Positions 1 through 9,637 of a DNA stretch of 12,319 nt are shown here, one piece after another. The notes beneath the pieces are model-generated. The model searched no databases and had not been told where the DNA came from. It worked only from the letters and a program-made list of their open reading frames with translations. Origin of the DNA: Bifidobacterium breve (lineage in GTDB: Bacteria > Actinomycetota > Acidimicrobiia > Acidimicrobiales > Ilumatobacteraceae); NCBI GenBank assembly GCA_943325435.2, contig CALPPK020000006.1, forward strand, positions 1 through 12,319, given 5' to 3'. The translations under genes and the position numbers were made by a program. Each line of letters starts with the position of its first letter. Position 1 is the first letter of the stretch.

Positions 1-590
1 GAGTTGCTCTTCACGTTGTAACGACTGAGTTCTTTCGCAAGAATCTGCGAGAACGTAGCGATACCAGTTTTTGCCGCGCCGTAGTTCGACTGACCTGGGT
101 TAGAAAACAGTCCAGATGTTGAAGAAGTATGAACAATATGGCGCTGCTTGGTTACTCCAGCTTTGAATTGCTCGCGCCAGTACGCAGCTGCCCAACGTGA
201 TGGTGCGAAGTGGCCCTTGAGGTGAACAGTGATGACTGCATCCCATTCGCTTTCAGTCATATTTACCAAAACGCGGTCGCGCAAGATGCCTGCGTTGTTT
301 ACCAAGATGTCAAGATCTCCGAATGTTTCAACAGCAGCATTAATCATGCGCTGTGCACCTTCCCAATCTGCAACGTTGTCAAAGTTTGCAACAGCCTCGC
401 CGCCCATAGCTTTGATTTCATTCACGACTTGTTGTGCCGGTGCCGCGTCTTCGCCCGAGCCATCGTTTGCGCCGCCCAAGTCATTCACAACAACTTTTGC
501 GCCCTCGGCTGCAAAAAGAAGTGCGTGTTCGCGGCCAATGCCACGTCCTGCTCCAGTGATTATCGCTACGCGTCCGTCTAGTGCTCCCAT
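1..590 (-). CDS. Short-chain dehydrogenase/reductase, MFE-2-like (3' end cut by window)
   Basis: The visible 196 codons from an ATG at 590 form a classical Rossmann-fold SDR. The cofactor motif TGAGRGIG is at residues 12-19 and Asp37 ends strand 2, which favours NAD(H) over NADP(H). The structural NNAG motif is at 98-101, and the active site has Ser156/Ser157 and Tyr170-x-x-x-Lys174. The stretch VVVNDLGG followed by a Gly/Asp-rich loop resembles the (3R)-hydroxyacyl-CoA dehydrogenase domain of peroxisomal-type multifunctional enzymes and related bacterial SDRs. A role in oxidising hydroxyacyl-CoA or a similar lipid or steroid alcohol is therefore plausible, but the substrate is not determined. 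A good Shine-Dalgarno (GAGGGGG, 5 bases before the ATG) supports this start. The C-terminal third, which shapes the substrate pocket, lies outside the window. The gene is 46 bases downstream of the PASTA pseudokinase on the same strand and could be co-transcribed with it. Confidence 0.92.
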   Translation of the reverse strand, partial: MGALDGRVAIITGAGRGIGREHALLFAAEGAKVVVNDLGGANDGSGEDAAPAQQVVNEIKAMGGEAVANFDNVADWEGAQRMINAAVETFGDLDILVNNAGILRDRVLVNMTESEWDAVITVHLKGHFAPSRWAAAYWREQFKAGVTKQRHIVHTSSTSGLFSNPGQSNYGAAKTGIATFSQILAKELSRYNVKSN

Positions 591-599
591 GGAAACCCC

Positions 600-635
600 C
601 TCGTTGAGAATCGGCACAGTGCCGACAGAAACGAG
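600..635 (-). promoter_or_regulatory. Two-tier hairpin overlapping the SDR ribosome binding site
   Basis: Read on the minus strand, CTCGTT (635-630) can pair with AACGAG (605-600). Inside it, TCGGCA (625-620) pairs with TGCCGA (616-611) around a 3-base loop. Internal loops of 4 and 5 bases separate the two 6-bp helices. The structure begins one base past the kinase stop codon. Its 3' arm covers the first three bases of the GAGGGGG ribosome binding site (602-596) of the SDR. There is no U-tract after it, so a simple intrinsic terminator is less likely than a stem affecting translation or mRNA processing. Function is inferred. Confidence 0.4.
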
Positions 636-636
636 A

Positions 637-2730
637 TTAGGGGAAGACGAGGTCGACGGTCTTACCGACGATCACGCGGGCGTAGTTCTTCACCACTTTG
701 CCGTCAATGAGGGCACTGCGCAGTCCACGCTTTGTGTTTCCGGTGACCTTGCCAATCACCATTCCGTACTTCAGCAGGCGTTCTTTCACAGCGGCGAGGT
801 CTTTGCCATAAATCGTGGGGATCAACGTGGTGGTTTGACCCTTTGACACCGTGATGGTGACTGTGCCGCCCTTTGCCAACTTCTCAGCCGCGACCGGTAC
901 TTGCACTGAAATTTGTCCGGCAGGAACATCAGGACTTCCCATAGTCGGTGCTTCAACAACGACGAGACCGAGTTCTGTCAGTTTTGCAGTTGCTGCTTCA
1001 AGAGTCATTCCGAGGACATTCGGAACATCACGCAAAGCTGGCCCGGTAGAAACATTGATTGCAATCGTGGTTCCCTTAACAACTGAATCGCCAATCTTCA
1101 AAGTTGGCTGATCAGGAACTGTCCACGAAACTACGGTGCCGATTGCGACAGCTTCATCGGCAGTATCAATTGGTGCAGCTTCAAGACCAAGCTCGGCCAA
1201 TTTTGCTTTTGCATCATCTGCAGTGAGCCCTGCAAGTTCAATAAGAACTGAAAGTGTTGGGCCCTCAGAAACCACCATGGTGATTCCGTCGCGCTTTGCA
1301 AGGTTGGCACCCAGCACAGGATCAGTGCGAATGATTTGTCCGGCCTGCACACTGTCACTGCGCTCTTTTACGATTTTGATTCCCCATCCGAATGGAGACA
1401 CCTGGTTACGTGCTTCAGCTTCTGTTAAGCCCACAAGCGCAGGTACAGGGTTTTTAGGATTCAGAACAGTGAAGTATGCACCAACGCCTGCACCAGCAAT
1501 AAGGGCAATAACTACTATGCCAATTGCGATACGGCGACCCCAACGCTTCTTTGGCCGAGCCACCTGCGTTGTGGGATCTTCGGTTGCAAGAATGCGCAGT
1601 GAATCTGCGTCCATCGCGATTGGGCCGGTGTCATCGCCACCAATAGTGAGCGGCGTTCCATTAGAACCATCCGTCGTAATGAGCGCGGTAGGAGCATCAA
1701 TCACATCACTACCTCCGAACTTCGGAGTTGTGCGAATAAGAATTGGTTCGTTCGGTGCAACATTCTCTACAGGTGGCATCATTGAAATGTCAGGACGAAC
1801 AACTGGTTGCGACGGATCTGTTACCGCAACTTCAGTATCGAACAATCCAGTACCGACCACATCAATAGGAGTCGGCCGTGGCAAATTTTCTGCAGACTGA
1901 ACAAGTGCTTGTCCGAACTCGCGGGGTGAGAATCTTTCTGATGCAGTTGGTCGACCAGCATGTTCAAGCACTTGTGCCAACGCACCAAAATCTGCATTGA
2001 CTGGCAACAACTTGCCGGAACGATTTGCGAATGCCGCAGCAACTGTTTCTCCGGCAAACGGAACATCACCAGTCATCGACTCGACAAGTATCAGTGCGAG
2101 CGAATACACATCAGACGATGCACTGCGTGCTCCACCGTCTGCCAATTCGGGAGCGCTGTAGGTGGCCTGTTCTAGACCGAGCGCATCAAGTGGGCGAAGT
2201 GGGGCTCCGAAACCAACAAGGCGCACGCGACGGTCAAGGCCAAAGACCAACCGGGACGGGCGCAGGTCGCTGTGGCTGATGCCCTGCTTTGCAGCCGCGT
2301 CTAGGGCACGACAGACATCGATCCCGACTATGAGGGCCTGGGATGGGGTGAGGCGGCGACCGCGGTCAAGAAATTCACGAAGTGATCCGCCAGCGAGACG
2401 TTCGCCCACCACAAAGACGTACCGCTCCCCGTCAAGGGTTACCTCGCCATGGTCAAGTACCGACTCAATGCACGGGTGGCGAAGGCTGGATGCAATATCA
2501 AACTGCTGCTCAAAGGCGGCAAGGGCGTCATCAGGGGTGGTTGACCCGAGAGCAGTGTCAATCAATTGGCTGAGCGCCACGATACGCACAGAGATTGCTT
2601 CAAGAGACGAGAGGTCCGTTGCGTCGTACTGCAGGACACCTGAGGACGAGCCGGCAGACTCCACCCGAAGTTGATCGAGTTGGTATCTCCCGGACAGCAC
2701 TGTGCCGGGCATGTTCTGTGGCTCGCTCAT
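637..2730 (-). CDS. Membrane-anchored PASTA pseudokinase (PknB/StkP-like architecture)
   Basis: A 697-residue protein with the layout of bacterial PASTA Ser/Thr kinases. It has an N-terminal kinase-like domain (about 14-280), an acidic Thr/Pro-rich linker (about 285-392), a basic stop (PKKRWGRR), one transmembrane helix (about 401-422) and four PASTA units (about 427-491, 492-564, 565-631, 632-697), the last degenerate. The extracellular PASTA part should bind peptidoglycan or lipid II fragments. The kinase fold is recognisable (DLRP, YSAPEL 191-196, SDVYSL 206-211), but catalytic residues are replaced. The glycine loop is lost, the VAIK lysine position is Arg49, the helix-C Glu position is Gln76, HRDLKPxN reads HSDLRPSR (153-160, keeping only Asp155), and DFG reads GFG (173-175). 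I therefore call it a probable pseudokinase that acts as a wall-sensing scaffold rather than a phosphotransferase. No phosphatase, ftsW, pbp or FHA gene is adjacent, unlike typical pknB loci. The ATG at 2730 lacks a good Shine-Dalgarno sequence. Confidence 0.88.
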   Translation of the reverse strand: MSEPQNMPGTVLSGRYQLDQLRVESAGSSSGVLQYDATDLSSLEAISVRIVALSQLIDTALGSTTPDDALAAFEQQFDIASSLRHPCIESVLDHGEVTLDGERYVFVVGERLAGGSLREFLDRGRRLTPSQALIVGIDVCRALDAAAKQGISHSDLRPSRLVFGLDRRVRLVGFGAPLRPLDALGLEQATYSAPELADGGARSASSDVYSLALILVESMTGDVPFAGETVAAAFANRSGKLLPVNADFGALAQVLEHAGRPTASERFSPREFGQALVQSAENLPRPTPIDVVGTGLFDTEVAVTDPSQPVVRPDISMMPPVENVAPNEPILIRTTPKFGGSDVIDAPTALITTDGSNGTPLTIGGDDTGPIAMDADSLRILATEDPTTQVARPKKRWGRRIAIGIVVIALIAGAGVGAYFTVLNPKNPVPALVGLTEAEARNQVSPFGWGIKIVKERSDSVQAGQIIRTDPVLGANLAKRDGITMVVSEGPTLSVLIELAGLTADDAKAKLAELGLEAAPIDTADEAVAIGTVVSWTVPDQPTLKIGDSVVKGTTIAINVSTGPALRDVPNVLGMTLEAATAKLTELGLVVVEAPTMGSPDVPAGQISVQVPVAAEKLAKGGTVTITVSKGQTTTLIPTIYGKDLAAVKERLLKYGMVIGKVTGNTKRGLRSALIDGKVVKNYARVIVGKTVDLVFP

Positions 2731-2798
2731 GACCCATAAAACCTACCGTGTATGCCACAGAGAGGGGATTCGGAGCCTTTTTCAGGGAGAATGGAGCC
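2731..2798. promoter_or_regulatory. Divergent intergenic region between pseudokinase and Ig-like gene
   Basis: These 68 bases must hold the start signals for both divergent genes. On the minus strand TAGGTT (2745-2740) sits 9 bases before the pseudokinase ATG. That is where a -10 element would be for a leaderless or near-leaderless mRNA, and it would fit the lack of a Shine-Dalgarno there. No convincing -35 is visible. On the plus strand GGGAG (2785-2789) lies 9 bases before the ATG at 2799 and is the likely ribosome binding site. Promoter assignments are weak inference. Confidence 0.25.
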
Positions 2799-5332
<2,534 letters not shown>

Positions 5333-5368
5333 CTACAAACTACTAAAGGGGTACGGCAATGCGTGACC

Positions 5369-6412
5369 CTATGAACCAAGTGTCAAGCGCGAAGCCGTGG
5401 CTTGCTGGCCCACCTTCATAGAGACATTGCGAACATGCGAAAAAACTCGCTCCGCCACACCATCTGTGTGTGAGCCGAGCCCACATGCAGGAGTGATGTA
5501 ACTCATACGGCGAACAAGAAGTGGATCAACACCAGCTTTGACTAATGCACACATAACTTCCATGAGGGTTTTCCACGGACGTTCAGCACTAATAGCAATA
5601 GGACCATCGGTCCGTACTGCGCCCCATGCGATGCGGCCACCGTGATCAAGATGATCTGAGATACGACTTGCAGCCACCAGCATCTCTGCCATGTCGTCGT
5701 CGTTTGATGGAGAAGGCACAGGAACAGACAAAACATTTGCACCTGTCGCCAGCATTGCGCCCCAGTCAGTTCTGCCGCAACAATGCAGGCCGCTTATGTT
5801 GCCGCTTGTTACTGCAGCCAATGCACCAGAGATCAAGTCAATTACTTCTTCAGTCGAAATAGAAAACCCCGGTTCAAGCGCATCAGGCATTGAGGGTTCA
5901 TCGAGCATGATGATTTGAGTTACCCCATCACACACGCGAGCAACTTCTTCTTGCAAAGCACTGACGTGTGCGCGCACTGCTTGTAACGCAAGTGGAAATG
6001 CAATACGAGGCTCTAGACCGATTCGCACTAACGCCATACCCAAAGTCACTGGGCCAACAAATTGCCATTTCACATTGTGTATGCCGGGGTTGCGAACAGG
6101 AAAACTCTCAAGGAACGCAAGGAATGATCCGTACGCATCTGAATTCAAATCGGTTGTAATAAATTGATCAATGTCGAGCGTTGACACATCAACACTGATG
6201 CCGCCATATTGACCTACTGAAACACCTTCGATACCAACAAGTGCCTGAGCGATCATTCCTTCTGCAGGAGACCGCCTCGGAAGGGACGGAATGGTGACTA
6301 CATCTGTTGAGCGCCACACGAAATCGAGCGCAGCCGACACGCTGCGGTGAGGCAAACTACCGACGCCAAAGGTGGCGCCAGGACGTGGCGAGTGGCCGTT
6401 GTCTGAATTCAC
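5369..6412 (-). CDS. Single-domain methionine synthase II (MetE)-like protein
   Basis: A 347-residue protein of the cobalamin-independent methionine synthase / UROD-like TIM-barrel superfamily, about the size of only the catalytic C-terminal half of MetE. Family marks are the N-terminal GVGSLPH (16-22), the DEP substrate motif (171-173), the zinc-type motif H210-C-C212 and C310 in TPACGLG (307-313). These correspond to the HxC and late Cys zinc ligands of MetE. The MetE zinc-ligand Glu expected in the strand after HxC (an IET-type motif) appears to be Pro231 in NVLSVPVP (226-233). It may therefore transfer methyl groups to a thiol like core-MetE enzymes or may have changed function. From memory, M. 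tuberculosis has a similar gene of unknown function (Rv3015c) beside ligA. The GTG start at 6412 is fixed by an AGGAGG four bases upstream. It probably leads an operon with ligA. Confidence 0.85.
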   Translation of the reverse strand: MNSDNGHSPRPGATFGVGSLPHRSVSAALDFVWRSTDVVTIPSLPRRSPAEGMIAQALVGIEGVSVGQYGGISVDVSTLDIDQFITTDLNSDAYGSFLAFLESFPVRNPGIHNVKWQFVGPVTLGMALVRIGLEPRIAFPLALQAVRAHVSALQEEVARVCDGVTQIIMLDEPSMPDALEPGFSISTEEVIDLISGALAAVTSGNISGLHCCGRTDWGAMLATGANVLSVPVPSPSNDDDMAEMLVAASRISDHLDHGGRIAWGAVRTDGPIAISAERPWKTLMEVMCALVKAGVDPLLVRRMSYITPACGLGSHTDGVAERVFSHVRNVSMKVGQQATASRLTLGS

Positions 6413-6416
6413 CTGT

Positions 6417-6422
6417 CCTCCT
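6417..6422 (-). promoter_or_regulatory. Strong Shine-Dalgarno that fixes the GTG start of the MetE-like gene
   Basis: The minus strand reads AAAGGAGGACAGGTG, giving a perfect AGGAGG four bases before the GTG at 6412-6410. The next in-frame Met is residue 53, beyond the conserved GSLPH motif, so the GTG start is well supported. It is the best ribosome binding site in the window. Confidence 0.75.
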
Positions 6423-6528
6423 TTAGCGTGTGAGCCGAAAAGCTCCTACCTATTGGTATCAGTAGTCCTAACTGGGAAACGAATTGGAAAATTCTGTGAC
6501 AGAGACCTCTGCAGGTAAGGCTAGAGAC

Positions 6529-7380
6529 ATGGCAAAACTCGTCCCACTTCGCCCAGAGCGCATTGCGGTGTCAGTTGTTCTTCTGGCCTGGGTTGTCCTT
6601 GCACTATCGGCACCGTGGCAGACCATTGCCGACGACGCATCTCGTTCAGTCAGTTGGGTACTCCTGACTTGGGGTTGGCTTCTGTGGACTGCAGTCGGAG
6701 CCTCGTTACTAGTTCCATCACCTATGTCACTCACCATCGTGCGCATCGTGGTTCCGTTATCTGTTGTCGTATCTTTTGTCGCTAGTCAGCCCATTGCAGT
6801 TTTCTGTTCAGTTGTGGCACTCATCGTGTGTGCATCACCAGTGTTTGTCGACGCCATGGTGCAAGGTGGCGCATACGGAGACGAAAATCGTTTCGCCTTG
6901 CGTACCCCACTTCCGTATGTTGTGCCAGCCGTTCTCGCATGGGTGATTTACACCGCGTCACTAGTGGGGGGAAGTCTTCTTCTTGCTGCGGAGCAATACG
7001 TGATCGGTGCAATCCTTACAGCGCTCGGATTATTTCTTTCTCGGACTATTCCAAAACGTCTTCACCGTCTCGCACGCCGTTGGTTGGTCTTAGTACCTGT
7101 GGGAATCGTGGTCCATGATCATTTGGTTTTACACGAAACCATCATGTCGCCTTCAGCAAAAATCATGTCAATTGTTCGCGCATCTGACGTTGGAGAAGCA
7201 GCTGACCTAACGGGCGGAATTTTCGGTGATCGCCTCACCGTCACGTTGACCGAGGCTGACAAAGTAGTGATGTCAGCAATCACCGCAAAGACTTTGGGAA
7301 CAACAGAAGCATTGCACGTGAAAATGTTCTGTATTGCACCGCGCAGACTAAACGCTGCGCTTTCGGCAATTACTCAGTAA
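6529..7380 (+). CDS. Multi-pass membrane protein of unknown function
   Basis: From the ATG at 6529 the protein has 283 residues. Hydrophobic segments at about 11-28, 42-62, 68-84, 87-104, 130-151 and 155-171 suggest six membrane helices. A basic stretch follows (KRLHRLARR, 176-184), then a soluble C-terminal domain of about 100 residues beginning RRWLVLVPVGIVVHDHLVL, probably cytoplasmic and rich in beta strands. The loop between helices 4 and 5 (GGAYGDENRFALRTPLP, 113-129) looks like a conserved family motif. I do not recognise the family. Start choice is uncertain: TTG at 6484 and GTG at 6496 are in frame and would add 15 or 11 residues, but the ATG has an AAGG eight bases upstream. It is divergent from the MetE-like gene, and its stop overlaps the mnmA stop by 11 bases, so it interrupts the minus-strand run without being co-transcribed. 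Confidence 0.8.
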   Translation: MAKLVPLRPERIAVSVVLLAWVVLALSAPWQTIADDASRSVSWVLLTWGWLLWTAVGASLLVPSPMSLTIVRIVVPLSVVVSFVASQPIAVFCSVVALIVCASPVFVDAMVQGGAYGDENRFALRTPLPYVVPAVLAWVIYTASLVGGSLLLAAEQYVIGAILTALGLFLSRTIPKRLHRLARRWLVLVPVGIVVHDHLVLHETIMSPSAKIMSIVRASDVGEAADLTGGIFGDRLTVTLTEADKVVMSAITAKTLGTTEALHVKMFCIAPRRLNAALSAITQ

Positions 7381-8425
7381 CTATTCCGCCGCCAAGTACA
7401 ACCATGTCGGTGGAGTCATAGAAGACCACAGTTTGTCCCGGTGAAATACGGCGAGTTGGGCGCGACCAAGCAATTACAGCGCTGTCGCCCGTGACCGTAA
7501 GAGTGCCGGCAGACCGCTCGCCATGAGCACTTCCCTGCACAAGAATTTCACGTGATGAAATAGTTGACACATCAGTTGAATACGGCCATGACAAGGTGCC
7601 GATAGACGTATGCGAGATGAACAATTCAGATTCATCACCGACAACAACTCGGCGTAGCGGCACATCAACTGCCACCACATATCGCTTGTCGCCACCACCA
7701 AGACCAAGGCCGCGTCGCTGTCCGAGTGTTACTAATTCAACTGCCGGCACTTCACCCACCTCTGCACCCGTTGAATCAACAACAGTTGCGGAGTTAAAGG
7801 TAAGCCGTGGCTCTAGGAAGCCTGCGCGGCCAATGGTGCTACCAATAAAGCACACATCTTGACTATCGGGCTTTGCTGCAGTGCGTAAACCGCCACTAGT
7901 AGCTAATTCACGAACATCTGATTTCTGCATATGGCCGACTGGAAACATCACATATGCAAGATCTTCAGCGGACAACATGTGCACGACATAGCTCTGATCT
8001 TTTGCCGCATCTGCACCACGCGCCAACCGCAAGGTGCCATCGACATCAATCACGCGTGCGTGGTGACCAGTAGCGACTGCATCGAAACCAAGCGCACGAC
8101 CGCGTTCAATAAGTTTGTCGAATTTCAGATGTCGATTGCACTCAATACACGGGTTCGGTGTGGTGCCCTGTACGTGAGATGCCACGTACGGTTCAACTAC
8201 ATGCTCGTTGAACTCTTCAGAAAAGTTAAAGACCAAGTGATCAATACCTACTTGTTGTGCAACTCTGCGAGCATCATCAACGTCAGATACCGAACAGCAA
8301 CCTGTGTCGCTTTCGCCACCCCATAAACGCATGGTGACCCCGACAACATCATGACCCTGATCACGCAACACCAGTGCTGCAGCCGAAGAGTCAACGCCAC
8401 CAGACATAGCTAGGAGAACTTTCAT
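7370..8425 (-). CDS. mnmA: tRNA-specific 2-thiouridylase MnmA
   Basis: Adds sulfur at position 2 of the wobble uridine (U34) of tRNA-Lys, -Glu and -Gln, in an ATP-dependent reaction in the cytoplasm. At 351 residues it is the usual size. The PP-loop SGGVDSS is at 8-14. The catalytic cysteines are Cys93 in TPNPCIECN and Cys192 in DSQDVCFIG, which carry and deliver the sulfur as persulfide and disulfide. HARV (122-125) and KDQSYV (142-147) are further family marks, and the C-terminal beta-barrel ends in SPGQTVVFYD (328-337) and VLGGGIV (343-349). The start ATG lies inside the end of the cysteine desulfurase gene with a 4-base ATGA overlap, so translation is probably coupled and the sulfur donor and acceptor are made together. 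It ends convergently against the membrane-protein gene. Confidence 0.97.
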   Translation of the reverse strand: MKVLLAMSGGVDSSAAALVLRDQGHDVVGVTMRLWGGESDTGCCSVSDVDDARRVAQQVGIDHLVFNFSEEFNEHVVEPYVASHVQGTTPNPCIECNRHLKFDKLIERGRALGFDAVATGHHARVIDVDGTLRLARGADAAKDQSYVVHMLSAEDLAYVMFPVGHMQKSDVRELATSGGLRTAAKPDSQDVCFIGSTIGRAGFLEPRLTFNSATVVDSTGAEVGEVPAVELVTLGQRRGLGLGGGDKRYVVAVDVPLRRVVVGDESELFISHTSIGTLSWPYSTDVSTISSREILVQGSAHGERSAGTLTVTGDSAVIAWSRPTRRISPGQTVVFYDSTDMVVLGGGIVTE

Positions 8426-9582
8426 GATGTCACCGCCCCCAGTCGTGCTGCAGCTGCAATTGTTGCATCGATTGCAGCCGAAATATCGCTTTCATTGGTG
8501 GTGTGACCAAGACTGAAACGCAAAGAGCCTTTAATGCGCCCGCGTGAAACACCCATGGCCGCCAATACATGTGATGGCTCCATGGCGCCGCTTGCGCACG
8601 CCGATGCAGCCGAGACGCACACATTTGCCTCGTCCAACAGGTACAACAATGATTCGCTCTCTAGGTTTTCTAAACACACATGTGCAGTGCCAGCAGTGCC
8701 AGTTCCTGGCGCCAGCGTGGCAGTAGCGCATTCAATGCGTGTGGTGATTCCGTCAATCAATTGATCACGTAACTTGCCAAGCCGTGCAACTTCAGTTTTG
8801 CGATTCTGATCTGTCAAGGACAACGCAATTGAGGCGCCAACGATGCCCGCAACGTTGTGTGTGCCACTGCGACGATCACGCTCTTGTCCCCCACCCAGAA
8901 TTAGTGGTTCCAATGTTGCGCCTTCACGAAGCACCATGATTCCCATTCCTTTAGGTCCGCCAAATTTGTGTGCTGACAACGTGAGGCAATCAACGTGCGA
9001 CCACACAGTTCGCAAGTCAATCCAACACGCCGCTTGCACAGCATCTGTGTGAAACAAAGCATCAGGTGCTTGGCGTCGCACGGCGTGCGAGATGTGTTCT
9101 AAATCTGAAATTGCGCCGGTCTCGTTATTAACTGCCATTACTGAAACCACGGCCACATTGTCTAGGTCTGTCAGCACAGCTCGCATGACATCAGGGTCGA
9201 CTGAGCCTGCAGGCGTAACAGGCACCACGGTGCCGCCAATGTGTTCGACACAATGCAACACAGCATGATGTTCAGTTGCACCGCACACTGCGGTACCGCC
9301 GGTTCGACGAGTAGCTCCGAGAACTGCCGCATTGGCACCTTCGGTTCCGCCACTGGTGAAAATCACTTCGCCGGGCCGACATCCGATTATTTCAGCCACC
9401 ACATCTCGTGCTTCGTCAATGACTTGACGGGCTTCTCGTGCAAATCGATGCGAGCCCGATGGGTTTGCGTACATCACATCGCCGTACTTGGTCATGGCAT
9501 CACGGGCCTCGGGGCGCAACGGCGATGTAGCGGCATGATCGAGATACACGTATGAACGTGGCGAATCGGTGATCTCGGACAT
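8422..9582 (-). CDS. iscS: Cysteine desulfurase (IscS/NifS family)
   Basis: A PLP enzyme that takes sulfur from L-cysteine, giving alanine and an enzyme-bound persulfide for tRNA thiolation and possibly Fe-S assembly. It has 386 residues, normal for the family. Visible marks are LDHAATSPL (14-22), FTSGGTEGAN (75-84), the cofactor-stacking His in TEHHAVL (103-109), HTDAVQ (178-183, Asp180 to the PLP ring nitrogen), Lys206 in SAHKFGGPKG (203-212) as the Schiff-base lysine, GGGQERDRRSGTHN (230-243) and catalytic Cys329 in SAASACASG (324-332). The gene overlaps mnmA by 4 bases, which makes MnmA its most likely sulfur acceptor. No iscU, iscA, sufBCD or regulator lies in the window, so a wider Fe-S role cannot be judged here. 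The ATG at 9582 has only a close AAGAG upstream. Confidence 0.96.
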   Translation of the reverse strand: MSEITDSPRSYVYLDHAATSPLRPEARDAMTKYGDVMYANPSGSHRFAREARQVIDEARDVVAEIIGCRPGEVIFTSGGTEGANAAVLGATRRTGGTAVCGATEHHAVLHCVEHIGGTVVPVTPAGSVDPDVMRAVLTDLDNVAVVSVMAVNNETGAISDLEHISHAVRRQAPDALFHTDAVQAACWIDLRTVWSHVDCLTLSAHKFGGPKGMGIMVLREGATLEPLILGGGQERDRRSGTHNVAGIVGASIALSLTDQNRKTEVARLGKLRDQLIDGITTRIECATATLAPGTGTAGTAHVCLENLESESLLYLLDEANVCVSAASACASGAMEPSHVLAAMGVSRGRIKGSLRFSLGHTTNESDISAAIDATIAAAARLGAVTS

Positions 9583-9637
9583 CTCTTCAGGCTACCGATG
9601 CGTCCCCTCACACATGGTCGTGGTGGACTAGTACCTG
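9583..9637. promoter_or_regulatory. Divergent intergenic region, iscS / methyltransferase
   Basis: Fifty-five bases separate the two divergent start codons, so both promoters must sit here or reach into the coding ends. A short near-palindrome (GGACTAGTACC, centred near 9630) abuts the methyltransferase start, and GGTGG (9621-9625) is its only purine-rich candidate ribosome binding site, rather far from the ATG. No clear -35/-10 pair is visible. An Fe-S regulator site cannot be recognised. Confidence 0.2.

Noticed and set aside
229..846. Plus-strand open frame of 205 codons across the SDR start and kinase end
   Set aside because: It crosses two genes with firm family motifs on the minus strand and has no recognisable motif of its own.
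1136..1900. Long plus-strand open frame (254 codons) opposite the PASTA and linker region
   Set aside because: It is the antisense of a clear coding gene, is low-complexity (Ser/Ala/Pro-rich) and shows no domain; it is a shadow of codon bias.
2748..2798. Upstream ATG extending the Ig-like protein by 17 residues
   Set aside because: There is no ribosome binding site before it, while GGGAG precedes the ATG at 2799, and the short basic N-terminus before the membrane helix is more typical.
6430..6465. GAGC...GCTC and TACC...GGTA mini-stems in the gap upstream of the MetE-like gene
   Set aside because: Only 4 bp each, with no link to the start signals; expected by chance, and not enough for a riboswitch such as a SAM or cobalamin type.
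7931..8326. Plus-strand open frame of 131 codons opposite mnmA
   Set aside because: Cys-rich but otherwise motif-free, and antisense to well-conserved MnmA sequence.
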